Assembly (NCBI RefSeq): GCF_004514425.2
Contig: NZ_MYFN02000014.1
Coordinates: 1 to 64,000 of the forward strand
Direction of reading: 5' to 3'
DNA: 64,000 nucleotides
Source of the DNA: Shinella sumterensis
GTDB taxonomy: Bacteria > Pseudomonadota > Alphaproteobacteria > Rhizobiales > Rhizobiaceae
The notes beneath the pieces were generated by a model, which was not told the DNA's origin, did no database searches, and saw only the letters and a program-made list of their open reading frames with translations. Below are positions 36,173 through 44,760 of the stretch, one piece after another. Made by a program: the position numbers and the translations under genes. How positions within the stretch are numbered: the stretch's first letter is position 1; the number at the start of each line of letters is the position of its first letter.

Positions 36173-37111
36173 CTACCTGCGCTGCTGATGCTTGATGTAG
36201 AAGTACGTCACGCTCATCGAGATGAGGAGGATGACGATGGCGCTCGCCGAAGCCAGCGAAAACTCGTACTGGGCGAAAGCCAGCTTGTAGGTGAAGGTGG
36301 ACAGCATTTCCGTCGCATAGATCGGGCCGCCGCCGGTCGTCATCCAGACGAGGGGGAAGACCTGCATGGTCCAGATGAAGTCGAGCAGCGCGATGCTGAT
36401 GATGATCGGCATGAGCTGTGGAATGGTGATGTGCCAGAACTTCTGAAACTCGTTTGCGCCGTCGATGCCGGCCGCCTCGTAGAGTTCCTTGGAGATGCCC
36501 TGAAGTCCCGCAAGCAGGCTGACCATGAAGAGCGGATAGCCCGCCCAGATATTGGCGAAGGTCAGCGCATGGATCGCCGTCTTGGTCGAGGAGAACCACT
36601 CGACCTTGAAGTCGATGATGTGCAGCGCCATCAGCACGCTGTTGACCACACCGTTCGGGTCGAGCAGCAGGCGCCAGATGATAGCGATGATGACGGCGGT
36701 GAACAGCCAGGGCAGGATGAAGAGCACGCGCAGGATGCTGCGGATCGTCGGATCGACACGGTTGGTATTGAGCAGCATCGCGAAGGCGAGGCCGAGCACG
36801 AAATGGAACACCACGCTCATCACTGTGAAGTAGAGCGTCTGGTACAGCGACTGCCAGAAAACCGGATTCTGGAAGATGGTGATGTAGTTCTGCAGCCCGA
36901 CGAAGGCGGCGTCCCGCTTCATGATGGCGCCGTCCATCAGCGAGTAGCGCAGCACCATCGCCATCGGAAAAAGCATCAGCAGAACGAGAAGAAGCGTGGC
37001 CGGCGTCACATAGAGATAGGGCACCAGCTTGCGCAGCGTCTTGTAGCTGAGTTTGCCCTTCCTGCCTGCCTTCGACAGTGCGGGGGCCGGAGCGGTTATG
37101 GAGCGGTTCAT
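36173..37111 (-). CDS. Carbohydrate ABC transporter permease (MalF type)
   Basis: A 312-residue permease with six main helices and the EAA loop ELYEAAGIDGANEFQKFW. The ATG at 37111 (MNRSIT) is preferred; the longer frame to 37240 runs into the hairpin and the binding-protein gene. The N-terminus is a basic cytoplasmic tail (SKAGRKGKLSYKTLRK) before the first helix. It forms the channel with the MalG-type subunit. Confidence 0.94.
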   Translation of the reverse strand: MNRSITAPAPALSKAGRKGKLSYKTLRKLVPYLYVTPATLLLVLLMLFPMAMVLRYSLMDGAIMKRDAAFVGLQNYITIFQNPVFWQSLYQTLYFTVMSVVFHFVLGLAFAMLLNTNRVDPTIRSILRVLFILPWLFTAVIIAIIWRLLLDPNGVVNSVLMALHIIDFKVEWFSSTKTAIHALTFANIWAGYPLFMVSLLAGLQGISKELYEAAGIDGANEFQKFWHITIPQLMPIIISIALLDFIWTMQVFPLVWMTTGGGPIYATEMLSTFTYKLAFAQYEFSLASASAIVILLISMSVTYFYIKHQQRR

Positions 37112-37146
37112 GACGTGACTGTCCGATCTGCCGGGAATTGACGACG

Positions 37147-37179
37147 GACACCGGCAGCCGCGTCGGCGCTGCCGGTGTC
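37147..37179. other. Intercistronic hairpin between binding-protein and permease genes
   Basis: Twelve-base exact arms (37147-37158 and 37168-37179) enclose a nine-base loop in the spacer after the binding-protein gene stop. Such hairpins commonly stabilise the upstream binding-protein mRNA or lower permease expression. No T tract is present. Confidence 0.5.
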
Positions 37180-37196
37180 GTTGAGCATGCGCCGGC

Positions 37197-38435
37197 TTAG
37201 AACTTGGCGAGCCAGGCTTTCTGCGTGTTGGCGGCGGCATCCTTGGCGCTCTGACCGCCGTCGAACATCTTCTGCACTTCGACGTTCATGTTGCGCATCA
37301 GCTCTTCGGCGACCGGCAGGCCAACGAATTCGTTCGCCGGATAGCCGCTCTGGTAGATCTTGAAGGCTTCGGCGAAGATCGGGTCGGAGGCCACGAAGTC
37401 GGGCTTGGCGTGAACGTTGCCCGGGAAGGCGTTGGCAATGGAGACGAGCTTGCCGTTGACCTCGGGGCTCATCAGGAATTCGACCAGCTTCCAGGCCTCC
37501 TCTTTGTGCTCGCTGCCTTCGCTGATGCCGATGCCCCAGGAAGCATAAGGCATGCCGCGTTTGCCGGTGTAGCCGTCGGCGGCGGGCAGGGCGGAGATAC
37601 CGAAGTTCAGCTTCGGGTTACGCTCGCGGATCAGGTTCACGTGGGCGAGCGTATCGACCATCATGCCGACGCGACCGTTGACGAATTCCTCGACCTTGTC
37701 CTGCTCCTTCTTGGCGAAGATACCGGGCGAGATCACGCCGTCCTTGTTCAGTTTCTCGATATATTCCAGCGTGCCGACCACAGCCTCGTTTTCGAGGTCG
37801 GGCTTGCCGTCCTTCATCATCGAGGCGCCGGAGGCCCACACCCAGGACATCACGTCGTTCTGAATGCCGCTTGGCGACTGCAGCGACAGCGGCAGCACCC
37901 AGCCGTACTGGTTCTTCGAGGCGTCCGTCATCTTCTTGGCGGCTTCGGCGAATTCGCTGCGGGTCGAGGGCATCGTCCCGACGCCGGCCGCCTTGGCGAT
38001 GTCCATGTTGACGAAGACCGGATAGACGAAGGAGGCCAGCGGGAACATGACGCTCTTGCCGTCGACCTTGACGATGTCTGCGATCTGGCTCTTGTCGTAG
38101 TTGGCCTTTTCCATCAGTTCGTCCATCGAGGCGATGGCGCCCTGCTTCGACAAGCCGTTGACCCAGGCGCCGTCGAGGCCGACCACGTCGCTGAGCGTGC
38201 CCGAGGCCGCGCCGACGACGATCTGGTCGCGGGTCGTGGCATAGGGGCCGCTGACGAGCGTCACCTTGATGCCGGGGTTCTTGGCTTCGAAGTCGTCCAT
38301 GATGCCGCGCAATGCGCCGGCGGGCATTTCGGGTTCCCACCACTGGATGAACTCGATGGTGGTGTCGGCAAGGGCCGAGGTGGCGCAGAGCGCCCAGACC
38401 GCCGCGGCGGTCTTCAGGGTCTTGCTGATATTCAT
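37197..38435 (-). CDS. Extracellular solute-binding protein, carbohydrate type (family 1)
   Basis: A 412-residue periplasmic protein. The signal peptide MNISKTLKTAAAVWALCATS-ALA precedes DTTIEFIQWWEPEMP. The two-lobe SBP_bac_1 fold is indicated by FEAKNPGIKVTLVSG, the conserved PYATTRDQIV region and the C-terminal repeat of helices ending KAWLAKF. Aromatic residues in IQWW and WAW suggest carbohydrate stacking. It is the first gene of the leftward importer operon and divergent from a LacI regulator. Ligand unknown. Confidence 0.94.
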   Translation of the reverse strand: MNISKTLKTAAAVWALCATSALADTTIEFIQWWEPEMPAGALRGIMDDFEAKNPGIKVTLVSGPYATTRDQIVVGAASGTLSDVVGLDGAWVNGLSKQGAIASMDELMEKANYDKSQIADIVKVDGKSVMFPLASFVYPVFVNMDIAKAAGVGTMPSTRSEFAEAAKKMTDASKNQYGWVLPLSLQSPSGIQNDVMSWVWASGASMMKDGKPDLENEAVVGTLEYIEKLNKDGVISPGIFAKKEQDKVEEFVNGRVGMMVDTLAHVNLIRERNPKLNFGISALPAADGYTGKRGMPYASWGIGISEGSEHKEEAWKLVEFLMSPEVNGKLVSIANAFPGNVHAKPDFVASDPIFAEAFKIYQSGYPANEFVGLPVAEELMRNMNVEVQKMFDGGQSAKDAAANTQKAWLAKF

Positions 38436-38590
38436 GTCTACCTCCCATTAGACTTCAGGTGATCGATCCTCTCCCAAGATCGTGAGGCGAGTAGGCTTCC
38501 GGAAACATCCGACTGTCAACGGGGCGGCTCCAGGATTGCGCATGACAATGGGTAAAAAATAGGATAACCATATGATTTTATAGCATAAAA

Positions 38591-38612
38591 AAAATTTGCG
38601 CGCGCGAATTTT
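38591..38612. promoter_or_regulatory. Near-perfect 22-bp palindrome, candidate LacI operator
   Basis: The site starts AAAATTTGCGC and mirrors itself around a central CG with a single mismatched pair. LacI-family operators are palindromes with a central CG, and the site lies 156 bases before the binding-protein ATG and 150 before the LacI ATG. A shorter related core (TTTCGCGCGTAAA) lies at 45803-45815, before the gene for the matching ATPase. Confidence 0.45.
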
Positions 38613-38651
38613 ATATGAATGTTTCTGTTGCTTGTGCAGTCTTTTTTCTTT

Positions 38652-38673
38652 ACTTTCGTAAATAAACGAAAGT
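38652..38673. repeat. Inverted repeat ACTTTCGT-N6-ACGAAAGT
   Basis: Exact eight-base arms with a six-base AT spacer, 22 bases in total, in the region between the LacI gene and the transporter operon. It shares its last two bases with the next repeat. It may be an operator or an RNA hairpin in the LacI leader. Confidence 0.45.
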
Positions 38674-38693
38674 TTGCCGTCGCATCGGCAAAC
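38672..38693. repeat. Inverted repeat GTTTGCCG-N6-CGGCAAAC
   Basis: A second exact 8-6-8 inverted repeat, of the same size as the previous one but different sequence, abutting it. Either two regulators bind side by side or the pair forms tandem stem-loops before the LacI gene. Confidence 0.45.
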
Positions 38694-38761
38694 CACGTAC
38701 TTGCGACGCTTGAAGCGGCTACGCTAGGCCATGGAGTGGCGCGCCTGCGATGAGGATTGGA

Positions 38762-39796
38762 ATGGCCAAAAAGACTTACAGATCGATGGACGACTTTGCC
38801 GCCGCCTGCGGCGTTTCTCGTCCGACATTGTCGAAATATTTCGACGACCCGACGCAGATCAAGGAGGTGACGCGCAAGCGCATCGAGGCTGCGCTGAAAA
38901 AATCGAACTTCGAGCCCAACCTTTTTGCCAGGCACCTGAATCGCAAGCGCACGAAAAATATCGGTATTCTCGTCCCGACCATGTCCGACCCTTTCTATGT
39001 GCAGGTGGTTTCGCTCATCGAGCTGGAGTTGCGTGCCAAGGGGTTCTGGCCCGTGCAGATTTCTTCGCACACAAGACCTGAGCTTGAGGAGGAGGCGGTG
39101 CGGACGCTTCTCTCGCTGAAGGTGGCGGGTGCGATCGTCGCGCCGCTCGGCACAGGCTCCCGTCGATCGGCCCTGGCTCGCCTGACGGACGCAATCCCGG
39201 TCGTGTGCTTCGATAGCCCTTCGGCTTTCGATCTGCCTTTCGTGGGCAACGACAACGCGCAGAGCGTGGCGGCGATCGTGCAATATCTGTGCCGCTCCGG
39301 CGAGCCACCGGTGTTCTTGGACGTGCCGCACATGATGGCCAATACCAACGAGCGGACGGAGAGTTACCGTGCGACGATGCGGCGCGAGGGACACGAGCCG
39401 CTGGTGATCGAATGCGAGTCCTCGCCATCATGGGAGTTCGAGCGGCTCGGCTACGAGCAGATGCAGCGGATGTTTGCCCGGGGCGGCTTGCCCGGAAAGA
39501 CGTTGCTGTGCGCCAACGACCGCTTCGCCTTCGGCGCCATGGCTGCCGCTTTCGCCTCGGGGCTCAAGATCGGGCGTGCGGAAGGGTGCGATATCCGTAT
39601 CGCCGGTCATGACGACCATCCGCTTAGCCGCTATACCTGCCCGTCGCTGACCACTATGGCCCAGAACGCGCCCGAGATCGCGGCAAAAGCCGTCGAGCTT
39701 CTGCTGAAAAGCGTCGAGGATGAAGAGGCTGACCGTAAGGTGGCGCCCTCGCGGGTGATCCTCGAGGCAACCCTCGTGATGCGCGAATCCGCCTGA
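38762..39796 (+). CDS. LacI-family transcriptional regulator
   Basis: 344 residues. The N-terminal HTH is SMDDFAAACGVSRPTLSKYF with the hinge helix region NLFARHLNRKRTKNIGIL; the rest is a periplasmic-binding-protein-like effector domain (IAGHDDHPLSRYTCPSLTTM near the end). The ATG at 38762 is preferred over 38750 because GAGGA lies five bases upstream. It is divergent from the carbohydrate importer operon and probably represses it and the adjoining catabolic genes in the absence of the sugar. Confidence 0.93.
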   Translation: MAKKTYRSMDDFAAACGVSRPTLSKYFDDPTQIKEVTRKRIEAALKKSNFEPNLFARHLNRKRTKNIGILVPTMSDPFYVQVVSLIELELRAKGFWPVQISSHTRPELEEEAVRTLLSLKVAGAIVAPLGTGSRRSALARLTDAIPVVCFDSPSAFDLPFVGNDNAQSVAAIVQYLCRSGEPPVFLDVPHMMANTNERTESYRATMRREGHEPLVIECESSPSWEFERLGYEQMQRMFARGGLPGKTLLCANDRFAFGAMAAAFASGLKIGRAEGCDIRIAGHDDHPLSRYTCPSLTTMAQNAPEIAAKAVELLLKSVEDEEADRKVAPSRVILEATLVMRESA

Positions 39797-39798
39797 GT

Positions 39799-40734
39799 TT
39801 ACGTCCCAAGCCGGGGATCCATCCCGCGCCAGGCATCGAGGATGGCGTCCAGAGCTTCCCGGGCTTCCGGTATGGCACGGCCCATCGAGACGAAACCATG
39901 GATCTGGCCCGGCCAGATGCGGCAACGCGCGCTCGCTTCGGCCTCCAGGCGCTTCGCATAGGCCAGCCCTTCGTCGAACAGCACGTCATGGCCGGCCAGG
40001 ACGACGAAAGCGGGTGCGACGCCTTGTAGCGAGGGTACTAGGAGCGGCGAGGCGCGCCAGTCCATCCGGCTGTTTTCGTCCGGCATGTAGTGATCGCGAA
40101 ACCAGCGCATGGCCTCTGCGGTGAGGCCGAAATCGGTTGCATAGCGACGGTAGCTGTCCGAGGCCTGCTGCTGGTCCGTCACGGGATAGATCAACACCTG
40201 GCCGAGGATGGCCGGAACCTGACGGTCCCGCGCCAGAAGGGCGATGACCGCGGCGAGATTGCCGCCTGCACTGTCACCGGCGACGACAATACGGGTCGCG
40301 TCGATGCCGAGGGATGCCGCCTGCTCTTTCATCCAGTGGAGGGTGGCTGCGCAATCCTCGATGGCCGCCGGGAAGGGATGCTCAGGAGCCAGCCGGTAGT
40401 CCGGCGAGACCACGACGGCACCTGCGGCATTGGCGAGGATGCGGCAAATATCCTCATGGGTCTCCGGCGCGCCGATCACGAAGCCGCCGCCATGCAGATA
40501 GAGCAGGGCGGGCGCCCCCTCATGTTGCGCGTCTTGACCGCGCCAGATCTTCACCCGTATGCCGCCTGCATCTTGCTCGATCGTTTCTCCGACGGGCTCC
40601 AGGGGCCATTGCAGGCGTGAGAAGCCGTCGAGATATTGCTTGCGGGCTTCTTCGGGCGTGCAGTCCTCGACGGGTTTTTGCGGTTCGCCAGGCCAGGCGA
40701 GGGCGCGTGTGGCGGACGGGTCGAGCCCCGTCAC
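39799..40734 (-). CDS. Alpha/beta hydrolase, hormone-sensitive-lipase type esterase
   Basis: A 311-residue esterase with the oxyanion motif HGGGFVIG and the nucleophile motif GDSAGGNLAAV; the acid and histidine are probably in HDVLFDEG and QIHGFVSMG. The family hydrolyses short acyl or aryl esters. Its start overlaps the Gfo/Idh stop by four bases, so the two are coupled. It may remove acyl groups from the imported sugar derivative, or cleave a lactone formed after oxidation (inference). Confidence 0.92.
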   Translation of the reverse strand: MTGLDPSATRALAWPGEPQKPVEDCTPEEARKQYLDGFSRLQWPLEPVGETIEQDAGGIRVKIWRGQDAQHEGAPALLYLHGGGFVIGAPETHEDICRILANAAGAVVVSPDYRLAPEHPFPAAIEDCAATLHWMKEQAASLGIDATRIVVAGDSAGGNLAAVIALLARDRQVPAILGQVLIYPVTDQQQASDSYRRYATDFGLTAEAMRWFRDHYMPDENSRMDWRASPLLVPSLQGVAPAFVVLAGHDVLFDEGLAYAKRLEAEASARCRIWPGQIHGFVSMGRAIPEAREALDAILDAWRGMDPRLGT

Positions 40735-41888
40735 GCCAGCAGGCTCCGCGCTTCGTCCTCGCGCAGCTCCTTCGGCTGTTCCGTCCTGCCGGCAATGTCC
40801 TGCCCGACGCCGGTCTCACCGGCCCGCAGGATTGCTTCCATGACTTCGAGGACGTGGAGCGCCAGGTTTCCGGAAGCGCGGGGCGCGCGGCCCTCGACGA
40901 TCGAACGGGCGAGATCCGCAAGGCCCAGCATGCGATAATTGGCGCGGTCCGGTGCCGCGACCGGCCAGTTGACGGCGCCGAACAGGGCGCTGGCCGTGTC
41001 CGTCTCCTCCCATGGCGCGCCCTGGCGCGACAGGGCGATGACGCCGCCGAAATTGTCGGGATCAGGCAGACGCAGCGAGCCTTCCGTGCCATGCAATTCA
41101 ATCGGGTGGTTGGAATGGCGAAACACGTCCCAGGACGCGCCGAAGGTGACGGTTGCGCCGCATGCGAATTCCAGCAGCGAGAGCACGCTGGTTGGCGTGC
41201 CGACCTTGAAGGCAGTGCCTTTCTTGGGGCCGTCGGCGGTGATCACGCGCTCCTTCTGACCACTTGTCGCGACCGCCTGAACCCGGCGCACCGGCCCCAG
41301 CAGATTGACCATCATGGTCAGGTAGTAGGGGCCCATGTCCATCACCGGGCCGGCGCCGGGCTGATAATAGAAGCTCGGATCGGGATGCCAGTGCTCCATG
41401 CCGCGCCCCATCATGAAAGCGGTGCCGGTAACGGGGTTGCCGATGACGCCCGATTCCATCAACCGACGTGCGTGCCGGCCGGCAGCGCCAAGGAAGGTGT
41501 CCGGGGCCGAGCCGATGGCAAGTCCTCGGGTGGCGGCGGCCTCGACCAGCTTGCGGCCTTCCTCGGCGTTCACGCCGAGCGGCTTTTCCGTGAAGACGTG
41601 CTTGCCGGCCGAAAGCGCACGCATCGAAATGTCGAAATGCGCTGCCGGAATCGTCAGGTTGAGAACCAGATCCACTTCCTTGTCTTCCAGCAGGGAATCG
41701 ACATCCGTAGCGCGTAGCCCGAACTCCCCGGCTCGGCGCTTGGCAGCCTCTGGATTGAGGTCCGCGCAGGTCGTGATCTCCACATCACGGAAAAGCGGGG
41801 CATTGCGCATATAGGCTAGCGATATGTTGCCACAACCAACCACGCCAATCCTGAGTTTCTGTTCGCTCTTCTGTGACATCTGCTGCAA
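40731..41888 (-). CDS. Gfo/Idh/MocA-family oxidoreductase
   Basis: A 385-residue NAD(P)-dependent sugar or cyclitol dehydrogenase. The N-terminal Rossmann domain has IGVVGCGNIS, the dinucleotide-binding EKP motif is FTEKPLGVN, and a C-terminal alpha/beta domain includes DMGPYYLTMMVNL, the usual region with a catalytic His or Tyr. It heads a leftward two-gene operon with the esterase. Upstream is a divergent spacer of 257 bases shared with an IolE-like gene; only small inverted repeats (GTGCG/CGCAC near 41951-41971) are seen there. Confidence 0.93.
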   Translation of the reverse strand: MQQMSQKSEQKLRIGVVGCGNISLAYMRNAPLFRDVEITTCADLNPEAAKRRAGEFGLRATDVDSLLEDKEVDLVLNLTIPAAHFDISMRALSAGKHVFTEKPLGVNAEEGRKLVEAAATRGLAIGSAPDTFLGAAGRHARRLMESGVIGNPVTGTAFMMGRGMEHWHPDPSFYYQPGAGPVMDMGPYYLTMMVNLLGPVRRVQAVATSGQKERVITADGPKKGTAFKVGTPTSVLSLLEFACGATVTFGASWDVFRHSNHPIELHGTEGSLRLPDPDNFGGVIALSRQGAPWEETDTASALFGAVNWPVAAPDRANYRMLGLADLARSIVEGRAPRASGNLALHVLEVMEAILRAGETGVGQDIAGRTEQPKELREDEARSLLA

Positions 41889-42145
41889 CTATCCCATTGT
41901 TTTGGCCGGCGAAAAATAAAGAATTCAAGCGCTATTTCATATCGCGCAGTGCGAATTAAGTTGACGCACGGTAACATTTTAACTTACGTAATGACAAGAC
42001 GTTTGGGAGGCGTCGCCATCCTCTTGTGTTAGCATTTTCGGAAGGTTCCCTGCGCGGATTCCGGTGATCGGAGCCGGGCGAACCTGTGACGAGAGGGGCT
42101 CTCCCGTGTCGATGCGACGATCAACCGACAGGTCAGGACCACGTT

Positions 42146-42964
42146 ATGAAGACTGCAGAACTGCAAATCGGCTGCCAGACATTCACCTGGGAAATGCTGG
42201 GCACGAAGTGGACCGGCGGTCCGGACGATCTGGTGCGCGCCATAGCGGCCGGCGGTTATTCGGGTATCGAAATCACCGATACGATGATCGGCGACTATGC
42301 CGGCAGGCCCGATGCCTTTGCCCGCACACTCTCGGATGCAGGCCTCAGCCTGGTTTCCTTCGCCTTCGGCTCGCCCAGCGGCTTCACGCTGCCGGAACAG
42401 CTGACGGCCGATCTGGAGGCGGCGCGACGCTGGGTGGATTTTGCAGCGCATTTCCCGGGTGCGCTCGTCTCTATGGGGTCGGCGACGGTGGTGTCGCCCG
42501 GGGCGCGGCCCGATAAATTTGCGGCTGCCGCCGATTGCTACAACCGTGCGAGCGAGATCGGTCGCGCGGCCAGCGTCACGGTTGCCGTGCATCCGTCTTC
42601 GCACCACAACACCTTGCTCTTTACCCGCGAGGATTACGACGCGCTCTTTGCTCTTCTCGACCCGCAGGTCGGCTGGGTGCCGGATACGGGCCACATCCTG
42701 CGCGGCGGCCAGGTCATGGGCGATACGCTCGCGGCCTTCCGGGATCGCATCCGTTACGTGCACCTGAAGGATGTCGATGCCAGGGGCGACTGGGCCATGC
42801 TGGGCGCGGGCGTCTGCGATGTGCGGGCGGTGATCGACGTCGTGCGGTCCGCCCCGCTCTTCAACGGCTGGATCGTCGTGGAGGAGGAATCCGACAAGGC
42901 CGGCGAAGATCCCGCCGCTGCCGTCCGCGTCAACCGTGAGACGCTGCGCGCGCTCGGGCATTGA
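42146..42964 (+). CDS. Sugar phosphate isomerase/epimerase, IolE-like TIM barrel
   Basis: 272 residues of the xylose-isomerase-like TIM-barrel superfamily. The opening IGCQTFTWE, AVHPSSHHNT, VPDTGHILRGG and RIRYVHLKDVDARGDW follow the order of metal-binding residues in inosose dehydratase (IolE) and related keto-sugar enzymes. The ATG at 42146 is chosen because AGGAC stands upstream and the barrel begins at once. Together with the divergent Gfo/Idh enzyme it suggests oxidation to a keto sugar followed by dehydration or epimerisation. Confidence 0.9.
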   Translation: MKTAELQIGCQTFTWEMLGTKWTGGPDDLVRAIAAGGYSGIEITDTMIGDYAGRPDAFARTLSDAGLSLVSFAFGSPSGFTLPEQLTADLEAARRWVDFAAHFPGALVSMGSATVVSPGARPDKFAAAADCYNRASEIGRAASVTVAVHPSSHHNTLLFTREDYDALFALLDPQVGWVPDTGHILRGGQVMGDTLAAFRDRIRYVHLKDVDARGDWAMLGAGVCDVRAVIDVVRSAPLFNGWIVVEEESDKAGEDPAAAVRVNRETLRALGH

Positions 42965-42975
42965 GCGACCTCGCG

Positions 42976-43737
42976 TCAGGCGTAGCGAACTTCGACGCCG
43001 AGTTTCTCCAGGCGGTGCCGGATGCCGTGCGGCATGTTGCTGTCGGTAATGATGAGATCGACGCGAGACAGGGAAAACGCCTTTGAGGAGGCGCCAATGT
43101 CCCATTTGCTCGAATCGGCGACCAGAACGACGCGGCGTGCCATACGCACCAGGTTGCGCTTGGTGCGCGCGATATCCTCCGACACATCCACCACGTCGAA
43201 GGATGAATCGATTGCATGCGCGCTGACGAAAGCCTGATGTGCGACGAGGCCGCCGAGTGCCTTGTCGGAGTCCGAAACGATCGTGCTGACCGTGCTTGGA
43301 AACACGCGACCGCCGATCATATGCACGTCAAGGCCGGGACGATACATGAGGTGCTGGGCGATGTTCATGGCGGTCGTGGCCACCACGACATTCTTCACCG
43401 GCGGCATCTGCATGGCGACCTGAAGCAGCGTCGAGCCGCTGTCGAAGACGATCGACTGGTTGTCGATGATCTGGCGGGCGGCCATCTGGGCGATGCGCCG
43501 CTTGGCATCGAAGTTGCGCTGCATGCGTTCCTCGAAGGCGGCGGCTGGCGAATCTGCGGGCAGGGCGATGGCGCCGCCATGGGTTTTGATCAGCAGCTTC
43601 TTGCCATCCATGATGTCGAGATCGGAGCGGATCGTGACTTCCGATACCTCGAACAGGTCCGCAAGCTGGCGCGTGCGGGCCTGCCCGATGCGCTGGAGTT
43701 CGATCAGGATCTGCTGGCGTCGTTGTTCTGCAAGCAT
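42976..43737 (-). CDS. DeoR-family transcriptional regulator
   Basis: A 253-residue repressor: N-terminal HTH (RQQILIELQRIGQARTRQLA then VSEVTIRSDLDIMDGKKLL) and DeoRC sensor domain from residue 75 with the phosphosugar-loop pattern FDSGSTLLQVA and ATTAMNIAQHL. Effectors are usually phosphorylated sugars. It is divergent from the aldolase-PfkB operon, and repeated TTTCR motifs in the spacer fit DeoR sites. Confidence 0.94.
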   Translation of the reverse strand: MLAEQRRQQILIELQRIGQARTRQLADLFEVSEVTIRSDLDIMDGKKLLIKTHGGAIALPADSPAAAFEERMQRNFDAKRRIAQMAARQIIDNQSIVFDSGSTLLQVAMQMPPVKNVVVATTAMNIAQHLMYRPGLDVHMIGGRVFPSTVSTIVSDSDKALGGLVAHQAFVSAHAIDSSFDVVDVSEDIARTKRNLVRMARRVVLVADSSKWDIGASSKAFSLSRVDLIITDSNMPHGIRHRLEKLGVEVRYA

Positions 43738-43775
43738 GGCTCGGCTCCGTCTGTCATTGACGCTTTAGGGTGCTA

Positions 43776-43790
43776 TTTCGATTTTCGAAA
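43776..43790. promoter_or_regulatory. Candidate DeoR operator (TTTCGA-N3-TCGAAA)
   Basis: An exact inverted repeat 39 bases upstream of the DeoR gene, containing the TTTCG element that recurs at 43877-43894. Probable autoregulatory site. Confidence 0.4.
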
Positions 43791-43876
43791 GACATTTTTC
43801 TCTGGCGATCGCCTTCTATGTCTGATCGCACCATTTAATGCAGCATAACACAGGAAGAAATCGCATGCGAAGAGTT

Positions 43877-43894
43877 AAATGAAAGAAATCGAAA
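43877..43894 (-). promoter_or_regulatory. Candidate DeoR operator with tandem TTTC repeats
   Basis: Read on the minus strand: TTTCGATTTCTTTCATTT. Tandem TTTCR/TTTY repeats at about 5-6-base spacing are the classic form of DeoR-family operators (AgaR, GlpR type). It lies 62 bases before the aldolase ATG. Confidence 0.45.
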
Positions 43895-43956
43895 GATTGA
43901 ATGTTGTTTTGCTTTCGAGTTAGGGTCCGTTCAGCAAAAAACGGAGGAGCTTTTCC

Positions 43957-44757
43957 ATGGGTCTCGGAACCAAAATTCGTCTTTCCCGCCTGTTTTCGAA
44001 CGCCTCGGGCAATCTGTTCGGTGGCGCCGTCGATCACTTTGTCGGCTATGGCAACGTGCGCGAGGGCGGCCTTGCGGACCTGCCGGGCGCTCTGAGCCGG
44101 GTCATGGCCGGCGGGCCTGACTATGTCAGCATCCAGCCGGGCGCCGCGCGGCACCTGTGGTCCGATTACGCCGGCAAGGCCGCGCTGGTGATCCAGGCCG
44201 GCTGCTTCACGGCCGACGACCGGATCCGCCAGCTCATCGCCACCCCGGAGGATGCCGTGCGGTACGGCGCGGATGCGCTGGCCGTCGCCATTCCGGTCCG
44301 GGGCAACACGGAAGGCGAGTATATCCGCTGGCTGACCGACACGGTGAACGCCGCCGCGCGGTTCGAAATGCCGGTCATCGCCCATGTCTATCCGCGTGAC
44401 TTCGCCAATGGCGGCAAGATCGTCTTTACGCCCGACGAGATCGCTTATGCGGTCCGCATCGGCTACGAGACGGGCGTCGACGTGGTCAAGGTCGGTTACA
44501 CCGGCGACTTCGCCTCCTTCCGCGACACGGTCGCCACATGCCCCATTCCGATCGTCATTGCCGGCGGGCCGAAGACCGATACGCTGCTCGGCGCACTGCA
44601 ACAGACCGCAGACGCACTGCGTGCCGGTGCACGGGGCGCCGTCGTGGGACGTAACCTCTGGGGCCATGGCGATACGACGAAGGCCGCACGCGCCTTCAAG
44701 CTCGTCATTCATGATGGCCTTGCGCCGGAGGAGGCGCTGGCAGCCGCCGGCGCGTGA
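43957..44757 (+). CDS. Class I aldolase, DeoC/FbaB/LsrF family
   Basis: A 266-residue TIM-barrel aldolase. Conserved stretches are VDHFVGYG near the N-terminus, ADALAVAIPVRG, VIAHVYPRD and TGVDVVKVGYTGDF, where the lysine of VVKVGY is the likely Schiff-base residue, followed by IVIAGGPK for phosphate binding. It would cleave or thiolyse a phosphorylated ketose. It is followed directly by a PfkB kinase, a pairing seen in tagatose- or sulfo-sugar-like routes. A GGAG ribosome site precedes the ATG. Confidence 0.9.
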   Translation: MGLGTKIRLSRLFSNASGNLFGGAVDHFVGYGNVREGGLADLPGALSRVMAGGPDYVSIQPGAARHLWSDYAGKAALVIQAGCFTADDRIRQLIATPEDAVRYGADALAVAIPVRGNTEGEYIRWLTDTVNAAARFEMPVIAHVYPRDFANGGKIVFTPDEIAYAVRIGYETGVDVVKVGYTGDFASFRDTVATCPIPIVIAGGPKTDTLLGALQQTADALRAGARGAVVGRNLWGHGDTTKAARAFKLVIHDGLAPEEALAAAGA

Positions 44758-44760
44758 CCC

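Noticed and set aside
35174-37141. Plus-strand frame of 655 codons opposite the permease genes
   Set aside because: Low-complexity Asp/Glu/Arg/Gln-rich translation that mirrors hydrophobic permease codons; antisense artefact.
38580-38612. Alternating GCGCGCGC tract as a Z-DNA signal
   Set aside because: Only eight alternating bases inside a palindrome; an operator explains it better.
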